Of a stretch of 64,000 nucleotides of DNA, positions 16,258 to 25,087 are shown piece after piece. Position numbers and translations under genes: made by a program. The stretch spans positions 1-64,000 of the forward strand of contig JAEWHK010000032.1 of NCBI GenBank assembly GCA_023387815.1, read 5' to 3'. Below the pieces are notes generated by a model, which saw only the letters and a list, made by a program, of their open reading frames with translations, searched no databases and was not told where the DNA came from. The first letter of the stretch is position 1. The number at the start of each line of letters is the position of its first letter. This stretch comes from Pseudomonadota bacterium. GTDB taxonomy: Bacteria > Pseudomonadota > Gammaproteobacteria > Burkholderiales > Burkholderiaceae_B.

Positions 16258-18426
16258 ATGACCCCGTCCACGGTTCGCACTCCTGCGGTCCCCAGAATTT
16301 TATACGTTGCCGTACTCGCCCTGCTTTCTGCTACCGGTGCACACGCCCAGACGCAGACTGAGCAGGATCAGTCTAATACCACGCCTGTTACGCAACTTGG
16401 CATTATTCGTGCCACCAGCGATGCCACATCCACAGAACCGACTATCGGCTTCCAGTCAACGGTCAGCCGCGCAGCCAGCCGGGCCGATATGGAGTGGAAT
16501 GAAACGCCTCATTCAGTGTCTTCCCTTACACGGGATCGCATCGACGGGATTGGCGCGACAACGGGTACGGATGCCTTGCGCTATACGCCTGGTGCGTTTA
16601 CCGGACTGGTGGGTGCCGCCACACGTTACGATTACATCAGTCTTCGTGGCTTCAACGAAAACAGCACGGACAACCTGAATCTGGACGGTCAGAAAGTCCT
16701 GAGCGATTCGGGCGCCTACAGTTCTGTACAAATTGATCCGTTTTCCCTTGAGCGCATCGACGTCTATCGCGGCCCTACCAGCGTGCTGTATGGCCGCAAT
16801 TCACCAGGCGGTCTTGTTTCCTACAGTTCCAAGCGCCCTCTGGATGAGCCCTATCACGAAATCATCGGCGGAATCGGCAATAACGGCCAGCGAATTCTGG
16901 GCTTTGACACCACAGGTCCGATTGACAAGGACGGCAATGCCGCGTACCGCATTGTTGGGATCACGCGCAACAGCGAAACGCAATTTGTGAATAATCGCGT
17001 AGAACGATATATGATTGCGCCCTCGCTCAAATTCAGACTGGGTGAAAACAGTCGTCTGCTGCTTCAGGGCTACTTCCAGAAGGACCCCAGCACGGGCTTT
17101 CATAGCGGATATCCCGCAGACGCCACCATCAATACCGATCACAATGGCCGTCGCATTTCGCCAAACTTTTCGGATGACGACGAAGGCGGAAAATTCAGTC
17201 GCACGCTGTCCATGCTGGGCTATCAGTTCGAACATGACTTTACGCCGAACCTGACCTTCAAAAACTCCTTCCGCATGACCAGCCTGAAGTCCAAAATGGC
17301 TCAGTTCTATGGCTATGGCTGGTATGACGAAAATTCCCTGAACCGCTATTACGCCGGCGGGTATGAAGAGCTCGAGGCCTATCAGTTTGATACGTCCCTG
17401 ACCGGCGTTTTTCATACGGGCGCTGCATCACATGAAGTGATTGCCGGCTTTGATTATCAGGATCGTAATACCAGCGGCCAATGGGATGCAGGGATGGCCA
17501 ATCCGCTTGATGCGTTTGATCCCGTCTATGGCAATCCTGGTCTGAATATTTATTACAACGAACCGTTTGACCGCAAGCTGGAACAGTTTGGTCTGTATCT
17601 GCAGGACACCGTGCGGTATCGCGGCCTGACCGGTCTCTTCAGCATTCGCCATGATGTGGTAAATCTTGACAATCGTAATCCGCTGCTGGGTACCAAATCG
17701 GGTTATAAAGGCAACAAAACCACTTACCGCGCAGGCCTGAGCTATGCGCTGGGCTACGGCATTTCTCCGTATGCCAGCTACAGCGAATCGTTCAATCCTA
17801 ACGGCTATACCGATGTGAATGGTCAGGTACTGCCGCCCACCGAAGCACGTCAATACGAAGTGGGTGTGAAATACCAGCCCAGCGAGCATGTCATGCTGTC
17901 TGCAGCCTACTACGATCTGAAACAGGAAAATGTGGCAGCCCGTGAATCGTCAGCCACAACCTGGTACGTACCCCTGGGTGTGGTGCGCGCGCGCGGTATC
18001 GAACTGGAAGCCAATGCGAATGTTACGGATAACCTGACTGTGACTGCCAGCTACACCATGAATAACATGAAGCTGGAGAAAGGCGACAACGCCGGCAATC
18101 GACCGTTCCAGGCGCCCAAACAGATGGCCAGCGTATGGGGCCGCTACGGCTTTAACAATGGACTGGCACTGTCTGCCGGTGTTCGCTACGTTGGTAAAAG
18201 CTGGGCAGACAACGAGAATACCGTTGAAGTACCTGCCTACACGCTCGTTGATGTGGGCGCCGAGTATGACATGGGTCGACTGAACTCAAATCTGAAAGGC
18301 TCATCCGTACGTCTGAATGTGAATAATCTCACGAACAAAACCTACGTTGCGTCATGCGCGACAACGAATTACTGCTACTATGGCGAGAAGCGCAATATTA
18401 TGGCGACCTTCAGCTATAAATGGTAA
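16258..18426 (+). CDS. TonB-dependent siderophore receptor
   Basis: The 722-residue outer-membrane receptor has a signal peptide (cleavage after GAHA, near residue 30), an N-terminal plug domain (WNETPHSVSSLTRDRI, TDALRYTPGAFTG, ISLRGFNENSTDNLNLDGQK, VDVYRGPTSVLYGRNSPGG-type region) and a 22-strand barrel ending in the aromatic YKW. The final cysteine-containing strand (YVASCATTNYCYYGEKR) is characteristic of the FhuA/FoxA/FpvA-like siderophore receptors. It imports a ferric siderophore using TonB energy. The reductase encoded next overlaps its stop codon by seven bases. The siderophore class is not determinable; hydroxamate is a reasonable guess. Confidence 0.92.
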   Translation: MTPSTVRTPAVPRILYVAVLALLSATGAHAQTQTEQDQSNTTPVTQLGIIRATSDATSTEPTIGFQSTVSRAASRADMEWNETPHSVSSLTRDRIDGIGATTGTDALRYTPGAFTGLVGAATRYDYISLRGFNENSTDNLNLDGQKVLSDSGAYSSVQIDPFSLERIDVYRGPTSVLYGRNSPGGLVSYSSKRPLDEPYHEIIGGIGNNGQRILGFDTTGPIDKDGNAAYRIVGITRNSETQFVNNRVERYMIAPSLKFRLGENSRLLLQGYFQKDPSTGFHSGYPADATINTDHNGRRISPNFSDDDEGGKFSRTLSMLGYQFEHDFTPNLTFKNSFRMTSLKSKMAQFYGYGWYDENSLNRYYAGGYEELEAYQFDTSLTGVFHTGAASHEVIAGFDYQDRNTSGQWDAGMANPLDAFDPVYGNPGLNIYYNEPFDRKLEQFGLYLQDTVRYRGLTGLFSIRHDVVNLDNRNPLLGTKSGYKGNKTTYRAGLSYALGYGISPYASYSESFNPNGYTDVNGQVLPPTEARQYEVGVKYQPSEHVMLSAAYYDLKQENVAARESSATTWYVPLGVVRARGIELEANANVTDNLTVTASYTMNNMKLEKGDNAGNRPFQAPKQMASVWGRYGFNNGLALSAGVRYVGKSWADNENTVEVPAYTLVDVGAEYDMGRLNSNLKGSSVRLNVNNLTNKTYVASCATTNYCYYGEKRNIMATFSYKW

Positions 18427-19292
18427 TTCAGCAAGATATTCCCCTCTTCGAACAAATGCAACAGGCGCTCCGGCGCCTGTTGCCGGTTTCAACGGTTCCT
18501 TTTCAGTCACCTGCCGCCCAGACTTTCGGGCAGGTCCGACCAGAAGCATTACGTCTGTTATATGACGATGTGGTCAGACTGCATCCCGAAGCCGGCCGTC
18601 ACTACTGGAACGCCCACACCTGGCGTACCAGTATGTGGGTGCCTGTCTACTGTACGATTCTTGCCTTTGAACATTTTCATTGCATGGTCGATGTCCGGCA
18701 GATGCAGGTGCTCTACGCCGATGGCCTCGCCAAAGAGATATTTGTTCCTGCCGAAGCGATCTCGCAAGGCATTTCAGATGAAATAGTGCCTGCCAGAGCG
18801 TTGTCAGAAGCGTTGGATAACATACGTGCTGCCCTGAGCTGCATTACACCTGTACCGCCAAAGCTCGCCGGCAGACATACGGCCGATAGCATTCTTGCCG
18901 CGTTGCTGCTGTATTATCACGACTTGTCTGAATATGACAATCAGCATATCCGCCAGCGGGGCGAATGCTGGCTCAACGCTATGGGCCTGTCCGAGGAAAG
19001 CGGTTATCTGGATATTGATATGAGCAGCTACGGCCTGCCTGACCGGATTGCATTGAACCGTCGCGTGTGCTGCCAGTATTTCCGCTGTGCCAATGCGGTC
19101 CTATGCAGCAACTGCCCCAAAATTCCAATGGAAAAGCGCCTGCCATTACTGGCGCAGGGCTGGGCCGAACATGATAGGGCACATGCCGATGCGGATGCCA
19201 ATGCCGATGCCGATGCTGATGCAAAAGCACAGACGCAGACACACGATAAAACAAACGCTGACGCTGAGGTGCACTCAGCGGAAAAAGCCTGA
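18420..19292 (+). CDS. FhuF-like siderophore-iron reductase
   Basis: The 290-residue protein ends in the FhuF-type [2Fe-2S] motif CC-x10-C-x2-C (Cys217, Cys218, Cys229, Cys232). FhuF-type proteins reduce ferric iron in the cytoplasm to free it from imported siderophores, which fits its seven-base overlap with the receptor gene. After the cluster there is an odd, low-complexity tail rich in Ala and Asp (roughly residues 254-290), encoded by seven near-identical hexamers at 19182-19223. The tail is unlikely to be part of the fold. The gene ends six bases from the convergent recQ. Confidence 0.85.
   Translation: MVIQQDIPLFEQMQQALRRLLPVSTVPFQSPAAQTFGQVRPEALRLLYDDVVRLHPEAGRHYWNAHTWRTSMWVPVYCTILAFEHFHCMVDVRQMQVLYADGLAKEIFVPAEAISQGISDEIVPARALSEALDNIRAALSCITPVPPKLAGRHTADSILAALLLYYHDLSEYDNQHIRQRGECWLNAMGLSEESGYLDIDMSSYGLPDRIALNRRVCCQYFRCANAVLCSNCPKIPMEKRLPLLAQGWAEHDRAHADADANADADADAKAQTQTHDKTNADAEVHSAEKA
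19182..19223 (+). repeat. Hexanucleotide repeat tract inside the FhuF-like gene
   Basis: Seven tandem hexamers of the form GATGCC (variants CATGCC, GATGCG, AATGCC, GATGCT, GATGCA) encode alternating Ala-Asp. Because the unit is six bases, copy-number change would lengthen or shorten the tail without shifting the frame. Confidence 0.85.
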
Positions 19293-19298
19293 TCGGCC

Positions 19299-21131
19299 TT
19301 AGTGATCCAGCTCGTCAAGAAAAGACAGAATGGCACTGCCATAGGTATCCAGCTTGTGCTGACCCACACCATTGACCATCGACAGATCGCCCAGCGTTGA
19401 TGGTTCAAGCTCGGCAATCTCTGCCAGCGTGTCATCCTTGAAAATCACATAGGCCGGCACGCCATGTTCTTTGGCAATCTCGCGCCGCCACTGCCGCAGG
19501 CTTTCAAAACGCCGCTGGGCGGGTGCTGACAGGTGACGGGTTTCGCGCTTGCCTTTGGGCATAATGTTGCGCGAACGCGCTGCAGCGCGGGCTGATTCCT
19601 TGCGCATCATCAGGACTTCTTCCCCTTTGAGCACAGCCCGGCTTTTTTCGGTCAGTGCCAGCGTTCCATAACCGTCGCCATCCACCGTCACCACATTCGC
19701 AGCCAGCAGCTGTCGCAATACACTGCGCCAGCCCTGATCGGAAATATCCTGACCAACACCAAAGACCGAAAGTGTGTCATGCGAATGCTGCACCACTTTT
19801 TCCGTACGTTTTCCTCGCAGGATATCAATCAGATGCCCCGCGCCATAACGCTGATCGCGTTCCCGATGCAGACGGTAAATGGCAGACAATATCTTCTGGG
19901 CAGCCACGGTACCATCCCAGGTTTGCGGTGGCGTCAGGCATACATCGCAATTGCCACAGGGTCCGGACTCCTGGCCAAAATAGGCAAGCAGCCGGGTGCG
20001 GCGACACTGCACGGTTTCACACAGGGCAAGCATGGCATCAAGCTGCGCACTGGAGCGTCGCTTGAAAAACTCATCGCCCGCAGAATCATCGATCATTTTG
20101 CGCTGTTGCACCACGTCCTGCAGCCCGTATGCCATCCACGCTGTCGCCGGCAGCCCGTCGCGTCCTGCCCTGCCGGTTTCCTGATAATAGCCTTCCACCG
20201 ATTTGGGCAGATCAATATGCGCCACAAAGCGCACATCGGGCTTGTTGATGCCCATGCCAAATGCAATAGTCGCTACCATGACCACTCCGTCGTCCCGCAG
20301 AAAACGGGCCTGACGCTGCGCACGCAGTTCTGCAGGCAGCCCGGCGTGATACGCCATTGCATCAATCCCTTCACGACAGAGGAATTCAGCAGTGTCTTCC
20401 GTTTTATTGCGCGACAGGCAATATACGATGCCCGAATCACCCGCATGCTCTTCGCGAATAAAGCTCAGCAGCTGGCGACGCACATCGTTTTTTTCGACAA
20501 TCACATAGCGAATATTGGGCCGATCAAATCCGGCAACAAAATGCCGGGCCTGGGTCAGCCCCAGACGCTGGGCAATTTCGTCGCGCGTTTGTGGCGTGGC
20601 TGTGGCAGTGAGCGCGATCCGCGGCACATCGGGCCACTGCTCATGCAGGCGAGACAGTCCCAGATACTCAGGACGAAAATCATGCCCCCACTGCGAGACG
20701 CAGTGCGCTTCATCAATGGCAAAAAGCGCAATACGTCCCCTTTCCAGCAAACGCATGCAGCGATCGGTCAGGAGGCGTTCGGGCGCGACATACAGAAAGT
20801 CCAGTTCACCGCGAATAAACGCGTTTTCGACTTCACGAATATCTTCCCATTCCTGACTTGAATTCAGAAATGCAGCGCTCACCCCGAGTTCGCGCAGTGC
20901 ATCCACCTGATCCTGCATCAGCGCGATCAGTGGAGACACAACGATGGCCGTGCCAGGACGAACCAGCGCAGGCACCTGATAGCATAGCGATTTGCCAGCC
21001 CCTGTAGGCATCAGGACCAGTGCATCATTGCCCGCAATGAGGTGCTCAACAATAGCCTGCTGTTCGCCACGAAAGGATTCGTAACCAAAAACACGTTTCA
21101 GGACAGACAGCGGGGAGGAAGAATCAGACAC
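19299..21131 (-). CDS. recQ: ATP-dependent DNA helicase RecQ
   Basis: The 610-residue 3'-5' DNA helicase acts in recombination and repair. Walker A is MPTGAGKSLCYQ (Lys47), the DEAH box with its aromatic-rich loop is DEAHCVSQWGHDFRPEY, and helicase motif VI is YYQETGRAGRDG. The RecQ-Ct zinc site has four cysteines around CRRTRLLAYFGQ and CGNCDVC, and an HRDC domain closes the protein. All parts are present, so it should be active. It converges with the FhuF-like gene. Confidence 0.96.
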   Translation of the reverse strand: MSDSSSPLSVLKRVFGYESFRGEQQAIVEHLIAGNDALVLMPTGAGKSLCYQVPALVRPGTAIVVSPLIALMQDQVDALRELGVSAAFLNSSQEWEDIREVENAFIRGELDFLYVAPERLLTDRCMRLLERGRIALFAIDEAHCVSQWGHDFRPEYLGLSRLHEQWPDVPRIALTATATPQTRDEIAQRLGLTQARHFVAGFDRPNIRYVIVEKNDVRRQLLSFIREEHAGDSGIVYCLSRNKTEDTAEFLCREGIDAMAYHAGLPAELRAQRQARFLRDDGVVMVATIAFGMGINKPDVRFVAHIDLPKSVEGYYQETGRAGRDGLPATAWMAYGLQDVVQQRKMIDDSAGDEFFKRRSSAQLDAMLALCETVQCRRTRLLAYFGQESGPCGNCDVCLTPPQTWDGTVAAQKILSAIYRLHRERDQRYGAGHLIDILRGKRTEKVVQHSHDTLSVFGVGQDISDQGWRSVLRQLLAANVVTVDGDGYGTLALTEKSRAVLKGEEVLMMRKESARAAARSRNIMPKGKRETRHLSAPAQRRFESLRQWRREIAKEHGVPAYVIFKDDTLAEIAELEPSTLGDLSMVNGVGQHKLDTYGSAILSFLDELDH

Positions 21132-21260
21132 TGGAAATCGGGGACTAATAGTAAAGCCGGTAATTAACTGACAAGGTTAAAGCCGCAACAATACCGGGAG
21201 CATCGTCGGGCGTAAGGAGAAAAACCATTATAATCCCTATATCGTTACGGAGAGTTCGAT

Positions 21261-21698
21261 ATGAAAATCAAAACCATGCTGGCAGGTGTGACTGGCTGTC
21301 TTCTTGCCTTTTCCGCGCAGTCTGCGCTGGCAAAAATTCCAGTCTACGTCTTTGGCAATACGCCAAATGATCCTATTGGAACCTATATCACTGCCCAGAT
21401 CCGCAACCAGATTTCCACATCACCCACGCTCATGCTGGTCAACGATATGAATCAGGCGGTGGCCCGCGTCAACCTGCAGGGTGCCGATCCTACGCGAGAA
21501 GGCCGATTCACCGCCCTGGCGGAGAACATTGATATTGTCAACGCAGCCTCGCCGATCAATCCATGGCTCAACATTCAGCAGCATATTCGTATTTGCCTGT
21601 CTGAATCCAGCGGCAACTGCGCCTCAACCATCGTTAATGACCTGACGACGGTGGCACAGCAATACGGACCTGCCCTGCAACAGAAACTGGGTCGATAA
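21261..21698 (+). CDS. Secreted protein of unknown function
   Basis: This 145-residue protein starts with a clear signal peptide (MKIKTMLAGVTGCLLAFSAQ then SALA, cleavage near residue 24). The mature part is about 120 residues with two cysteines (112 and 120) that could form a disulfide, and no motif I recognise. A GGAG site precedes the ATG. It is 21 bp upstream of thiO on the same strand, so it may be transcribed with the thiamine genes, but nothing in the protein suggests a thiamine role. Confidence 0.75.
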   Translation: MKIKTMLAGVTGCLLAFSAQSALAKIPVYVFGNTPNDPIGTYITAQIRNQISTSPTLMLVNDMNQAVARVNLQGADPTREGRFTALAENIDIVNAASPINPWLNIQQHIRICLSESSGNCASTIVNDLTTVAQQYGPALQQKLGR

Positions 21699-21719
21699 GC
21701 TGTCACATCACGTATCACC

Positions 21720-22793
21720 ATGAATATAGGTATTGCCGGCGCCGGGCTGCTGGGGCGCTTACTCGCAGTCGTTCTTTCCCGTCAGGGTCATCAGGTTACC
21801 GTCTTTGATGCAGCGGCATCGGTACAGACGCGCGCGGCTGCCGGATGGACTGCCGCAGGCATGCTCAGTCCCATTGCCGAACTGGAAAGCGGCGATGCCG
21901 AGGTCTTCGATATGGGAGTTCGGTCCATCGAACTCTGGTCCGCACTGGTTCCGCAGTTAAGCCAGCCGGTTGAGTTCCATGTGCGCGGCAGTTTGCTGGT
22001 TGCACACCGCGGAGATGAAGGTGCGGCCGCCAGACTGGTTTCCCTGCTTGACGCCAAGGCTCCCGCACACGCCAGGCCGCAATCCCTGTCGCGCGAGCAG
22101 TTGCAAACGCTGGAGCCCTCCATTCAGGGGCCTGGCCACGCCTGGATGCTGGAGGGTGAAGGCCAGATCCACACCGTGCAGGCCATGCGGGCACTGGCTG
22201 AATCTGCCAACGGCGCGATCTGGCATTGGGGCACACCCGTTATTTCACTGAAACCCGGCCAGCTGCAGACAGCAGACGGCGTGCACCAATTTGACTGGGT
22301 TTTTGATGTTCGCGGCACCGGTGCGCGCGAGCGTCCGCACGCAAACAGTCATCAACTGAACTGCCGCAATGTGCGCGGAGTACGTGGCGAGATTTTCTGG
22401 CTGCAATCCAGCGGACTGTCGCTCAGTCGTCCCGTGCGCCTTCTGCATCCCCGTTATCGCGTGTATATCGTTCCTCGAACGCCGGATACGGTCGTCGTTG
22501 GCGCAAGCGAAATCGAGAGCGAGGATCGCTCGCCCGTCTCACTGCGCAGTACTGTGGAACTGCTGACAGCAGCGCACAGCGTTCTGCCCGAACTGGCCGA
22601 GGCACGCATTATTCACACTGAGGTCAACCTGCGCCCCGCCCTGCTGGATAATCTGCCTCGCATCGAAAATGAAACGGGACTGACCAGGATTAACGGATTG
22701 TTCCGGCACGGCTGGCTGATTGCGCCCGCCATCGTGGAAAAGGCCCTACAATCAGTATTTGAGCCCGATTTCAGTCTGATCAAAGCGGCATGA
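21720..22793 (+). CDS. thiO: Glycine oxidase ThiO-type FAD-dependent oxidoreductase
   Basis: The 357-residue DAO-family flavoprotein has an N-terminal dinucleotide motif (IGIAGAGLLGRLLAVVLSRQ) and the GWTAAGMLSPIAELE segment typical of ThiO, with substrate-side residues near YIVPR and the C-terminal LFRHGWLIAPA. ThiO oxidises glycine to iminoglycine, which condenses in thiazole synthesis by ThiG with sulfur from ThiS. The stop overlaps the thiS start by four bases (ATGA), so the genes are translationally coupled, which supports this assignment over other D-amino-acid oxidases. Confidence 0.9.
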   Translation: MNIGIAGAGLLGRLLAVVLSRQGHQVTVFDAAASVQTRAAAGWTAAGMLSPIAELESGDAEVFDMGVRSIELWSALVPQLSQPVEFHVRGSLLVAHRGDEGAAARLVSLLDAKAPAHARPQSLSREQLQTLEPSIQGPGHAWMLEGEGQIHTVQAMRALAESANGAIWHWGTPVISLKPGQLQTADGVHQFDWVFDVRGTGARERPHANSHQLNCRNVRGVRGEIFWLQSSGLSLSRPVRLLHPRYRVYIVPRTPDTVVVGASEIESEDRSPVSLRSTVELLTAAHSVLPELAEARIIHTEVNLRPALLDNLPRIENETGLTRINGLFRHGWLIAPAIVEKALQSVFEPDFSLIKAA

Positions 22794-23017
22794 GTACTTT
22801 ACATATCATCGTCAACGGCAACCCGCAGAGCGTCCCGGAAGGCAGCACGCTGGCAGATCTGGTTGCGCAATTGCAGACCGAAGCCGGTCAGGACCAGGAT
22901 CCTGGTGCACTGGCCACGGCCGTCAATGAAGTGTTTGTTCCTCGTCTGAAACGTGAAGGCACCCTCCTGTCTGAAGGAGATCAGGTGTTCACTTTCAGTC
23001 CCATTACCGGCGGCTGA
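22790..23017 (+). CDS. thiS: Thiamine biosynthesis sulfur carrier ThiS
   Basis: The 75-residue ubiquitin-like protein ends in the Gly-Gly pair (residues 74-75) that is adenylated by ThiF and then carries sulfur as a thiocarboxylate to ThiG. The beginning MSTLHIIVNGNPQSVPEGSTL and the FSPITGG end match the family. It is slightly longer than the usual 66 residues because of an insertion near residues 31-40. It lies between thiO and thiG with a four-base overlap to thiO. Confidence 0.93.
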   Translation: MSTLHIIVNGNPQSVPEGSTLADLVAQLQTEAGQDQDPGALATAVNEVFVPRLKREGTLLSEGDQVFTFSPITGG

Positions 23018-23036
23018 TGCCGCCAGCAGCAAAACC

Positions 23037-23837
23037 ATGAAACCATTTGCCATTGCCGATACCTTGCTGGAAAGCCGTTTTTTTCTTGGCACAGCGGGTT
23101 ACCCGTCTCCCAAGGTTCTGCAGGATGCCATCGCCGCTTCCGGTGCCGCCGTGGTTACAGTGGGCCTGAAGCGACAGCTCGCGCCGTCGGCCTCCGGTGG
23201 AGCCGGCGCGCCGCTGGATAATTCTTTTTTCCAGATGCTCAAGGATTCGGGACTGCATTTACTGCCGAACACCGCCGGCTGCAAAACCGGTCGCGAAGCA
23301 ATCACCCTGGCGCAAATGGCACGCGAAGTCTTCGGCACCCACTGGATCAAGCTGGAAGTGATTGGCGATGACTACACCTTGCAGCCTGACCCGATAGAAC
23401 TGATTCGTGCCAGTGAAGAACTGGTGAAGGATGGCTTTGAAGTCTTCCCGTATTGCACCGACGATCTGGTCACCTGCCGACGTCTTCTGGATGTCGGCTG
23501 CAGACTGTTGATGCCCTGGGGTGCCCCTATCGGCTCCGGGCAGGGATTGACCAATCCCCATGCACTGCGCACGCTACGCGCCCGCCTGCCGGATGTCCCG
23601 CTGATTGTGGATGCAGGCATTGGTTCACCCATGGATGCCGTACAGGCCATGCAGATGGGCTATGACGCCGTGCTGCTCAATTCGGCTGTTTCTCAGGCAC
23701 ACGATCCGGTAAAAATGGCTGGCGCGTTCAAACTGGCCATTGAAGCAGGTCGCATGGGATTCGAAGCCGGCATCATGGCGCGACAGGATATGGCTGTTCC
23801 CTCAACGCAAGTTACTGGCAGACCTTTTCTGCTGTAG
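23037..23837 (+). CDS. thiG: Thiazole synthase ThiG
   Basis: The 266-residue TIM-barrel enzyme joins 1-deoxyxylulose 5-phosphate, iminoglycine and the ThiS thiocarboxylate to make the thiazole phosphate of thiamine. The Schiff-base lysine is Lys105 in THWIKLEVIGD; PNTAGCKTGREA, LMPWGAPIGSGQGL and DAGIGSPMDA are the other family markers. The ATG at 23037 is used because it matches the family start 20 bp after thiS. No thiE follows; the next genes on the other strand encode an amino-acid exporter. Confidence 0.95.
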   Translation: MKPFAIADTLLESRFFLGTAGYPSPKVLQDAIAASGAAVVTVGLKRQLAPSASGGAGAPLDNSFFQMLKDSGLHLLPNTAGCKTGREAITLAQMAREVFGTHWIKLEVIGDDYTLQPDPIELIRASEELVKDGFEVFPYCTDDLVTCRRLLDVGCRLLMPWGAPIGSGQGLTNPHALRTLRARLPDVPLIVDAGIGSPMDAVQAMQMGYDAVLLNSAVSQAHDPVKMAGAFKLAIEAGRMGFEAGIMARQDMAVPSTQVTGRPFLL

Positions 23838-23852
23838 ATTGCTTCTACAGCA
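23830..23852. terminator. Hairpin shared by the converging thiG and azlD ends
   Basis: A nine-base perfect stem (TGCTGTAGA with TCTACAGCA) and five-base loop covers the stop codons of both genes. There is no clear T-run on either side, so strict rho-independent termination is uncertain. Confidence 0.55.
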
Positions 23853-24174
23853 CCAGTAAAGACAGACCGTAAGCGGCCATACCGGCCAATACCGCATACC
23901 CCGCGTTGCTTGTCATTTTCACGCAGAGTCCCGCAGCAATCAGACCCACAAGGTACGCCAGCACGGGACCTGCGCTCACTGTGGTGTGCAGGTCCGAATA
24001 CACCACGACAACGGTCATGGCAACCAATAGTGCGGGTCCAAGTATCACAAAGCGACCCGTACCCAATCGACCAAAAATATTGGATTTGCGCATCAGAAGA
24101 AACGGCAGCGCGCGGCTCAGCCACGTGACCAATGCCATCACCAGAATCGCCAGCGCAAATTCAATGTGTCCCAT
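23845..24174 (-). CDS. AzlD family amino-acid exporter, small subunit (second pair)
   Basis: The 109-residue protein has four hydrophobic segments and the AzlD feature TWLSRALPFLLMR near the N-terminus. It pairs with the AzlC-type protein whose gene overlaps it by 14 bp upstream. It shares little obvious sequence with the AzlD at 511-831, so the two pairs probably have different substrates rather than being a recent duplication. Confidence 0.87.
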   Translation of the reverse strand: MGHIEFALAILVMALVTWLSRALPFLLMRKSNIFGRLGTGRFVILGPALLVAMTVVVVYSDLHTTVSAGPVLAYLVGLIAAGLCVKMTSNAGYAVLAGMAAYGLSLLVL

Positions 24175-24886
24175 GTTCGCCCCCCTGTGTGTGTGCGGCG
24201 GGAGAATCAGGGCGCTGCCGCGGCACGTAGCACAGCCATGCGCTTAACGTACCGGCGAGAATGGCCGCTGTCGGGCCCATGTAGATCACGCAGACCAGTG
24301 TCACCAGAGCGGAAATGAACAAAGCGAGCAGCATGGGACGCTTCACGCTGAGGAGCGCCAGCGCAAAAAACAGCGCGACCAGGGCGAAGCGCAGGGTCTG
24401 GTCGACCTGAGGAAATTGTGCGGCCAGACCGGAGCCTGCCAGAAGGCCGATAATGGTTCCGCCAATCCATGACAGCCAGGCCGTCAGCCCCAGGCCCATA
24501 TACCAGCCGTAACGCGCCTGTGCGGGTTGTTGACCCATGGCATGAAAGGCTGTTGCAAAGACTTCGTCGGTGAGTAGAAACGCGGCCTGCAGTCGCAAGA
24601 CGTCGGGCAGCCACTTTCCAATGAGTGGGCCATAGAGCAGATGACGGGCATTCAACAATGAAACCATAGCCACGATTCCGGTCAGCGGCGTGCCCAGTTT
24701 GATGGCGGCGAGAATGAAAAACTGTGCCGCACCCGCATACACAAAAACCGAGATGAGCAGGGTCTCCCAAAATGACAGCCCTACCCCTCTTGCTGCGATG
24801 CCGTAGGCCATGGCCACGGGAACATAGCCCAGCAAGACGGGAAGCCCTGCCTTCACCCCTCGCAACCCGTTAACTGACACCGACAT
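24161..24886 (-). CDS. AzlC family amino-acid exporter, large subunit (second pair)
   Basis: The 241-residue membrane protein matches AzlC/YgaZ: PVLLGYVPVAMAYGIAARG in the first helix, LLISVFVYAGAAQFFILAA, SLLNARHLLYGPLIGKWL and LLTDEVFATA. The family exports branched-chain amino acids or methionine with its AzlD partner. The C-terminus ends in a short histidine-containing tail that overlaps the azlD start. A 201-bp gap separates it from the haem operon, which ends on the same strand upstream. Confidence 0.9.
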   Translation of the reverse strand: MSVSVNGLRGVKAGLPVLLGYVPVAMAYGIAARGVGLSFWETLLISVFVYAGAAQFFILAAIKLGTPLTGIVAMVSLLNARHLLYGPLIGKWLPDVLRLQAAFLLTDEVFATAFHAMGQQPAQARYGWYMGLGLTAWLSWIGGTIIGLLAGSGLAAQFPQVDQTLRFALVALFFALALLSVKRPMLLALFISALVTLVCVIYMGPTAAILAGTLSAWLCYVPRQRPDSPAAHTQGGEHGTH

Positions 24887-25040
24887 GCTAAAGAAACCTC
24901 CACTGAACAGGAAGGTATTACATCATAAGCAGACGGATCAATCCAGTGTTCAGACTATGGTGCCTGAGAAGGACTGTGGTTCGTCGTGTGTCGCGTTCGT
25001 TACGTCTGCAGCACCAGCACGGCAAGCCGTATAGTCGCCT

Positions 25041-25073
25041 CGCCCCGGCGGCATACGCCTTATTGCCGGGGCG
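25041..25073. other. GC-rich inverted repeat after the haem operon
   Basis: Nine-base arms CGCCCCGGC and GCCGGGGCG flank a 15-base loop just past the end of hmuV. It could be the 3' boundary hairpin of the operon mRNA; no T-run was seen in the minus direction. Confidence 0.45.
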
Positions 25074-25087
25074 ACATGAACCGGCGA

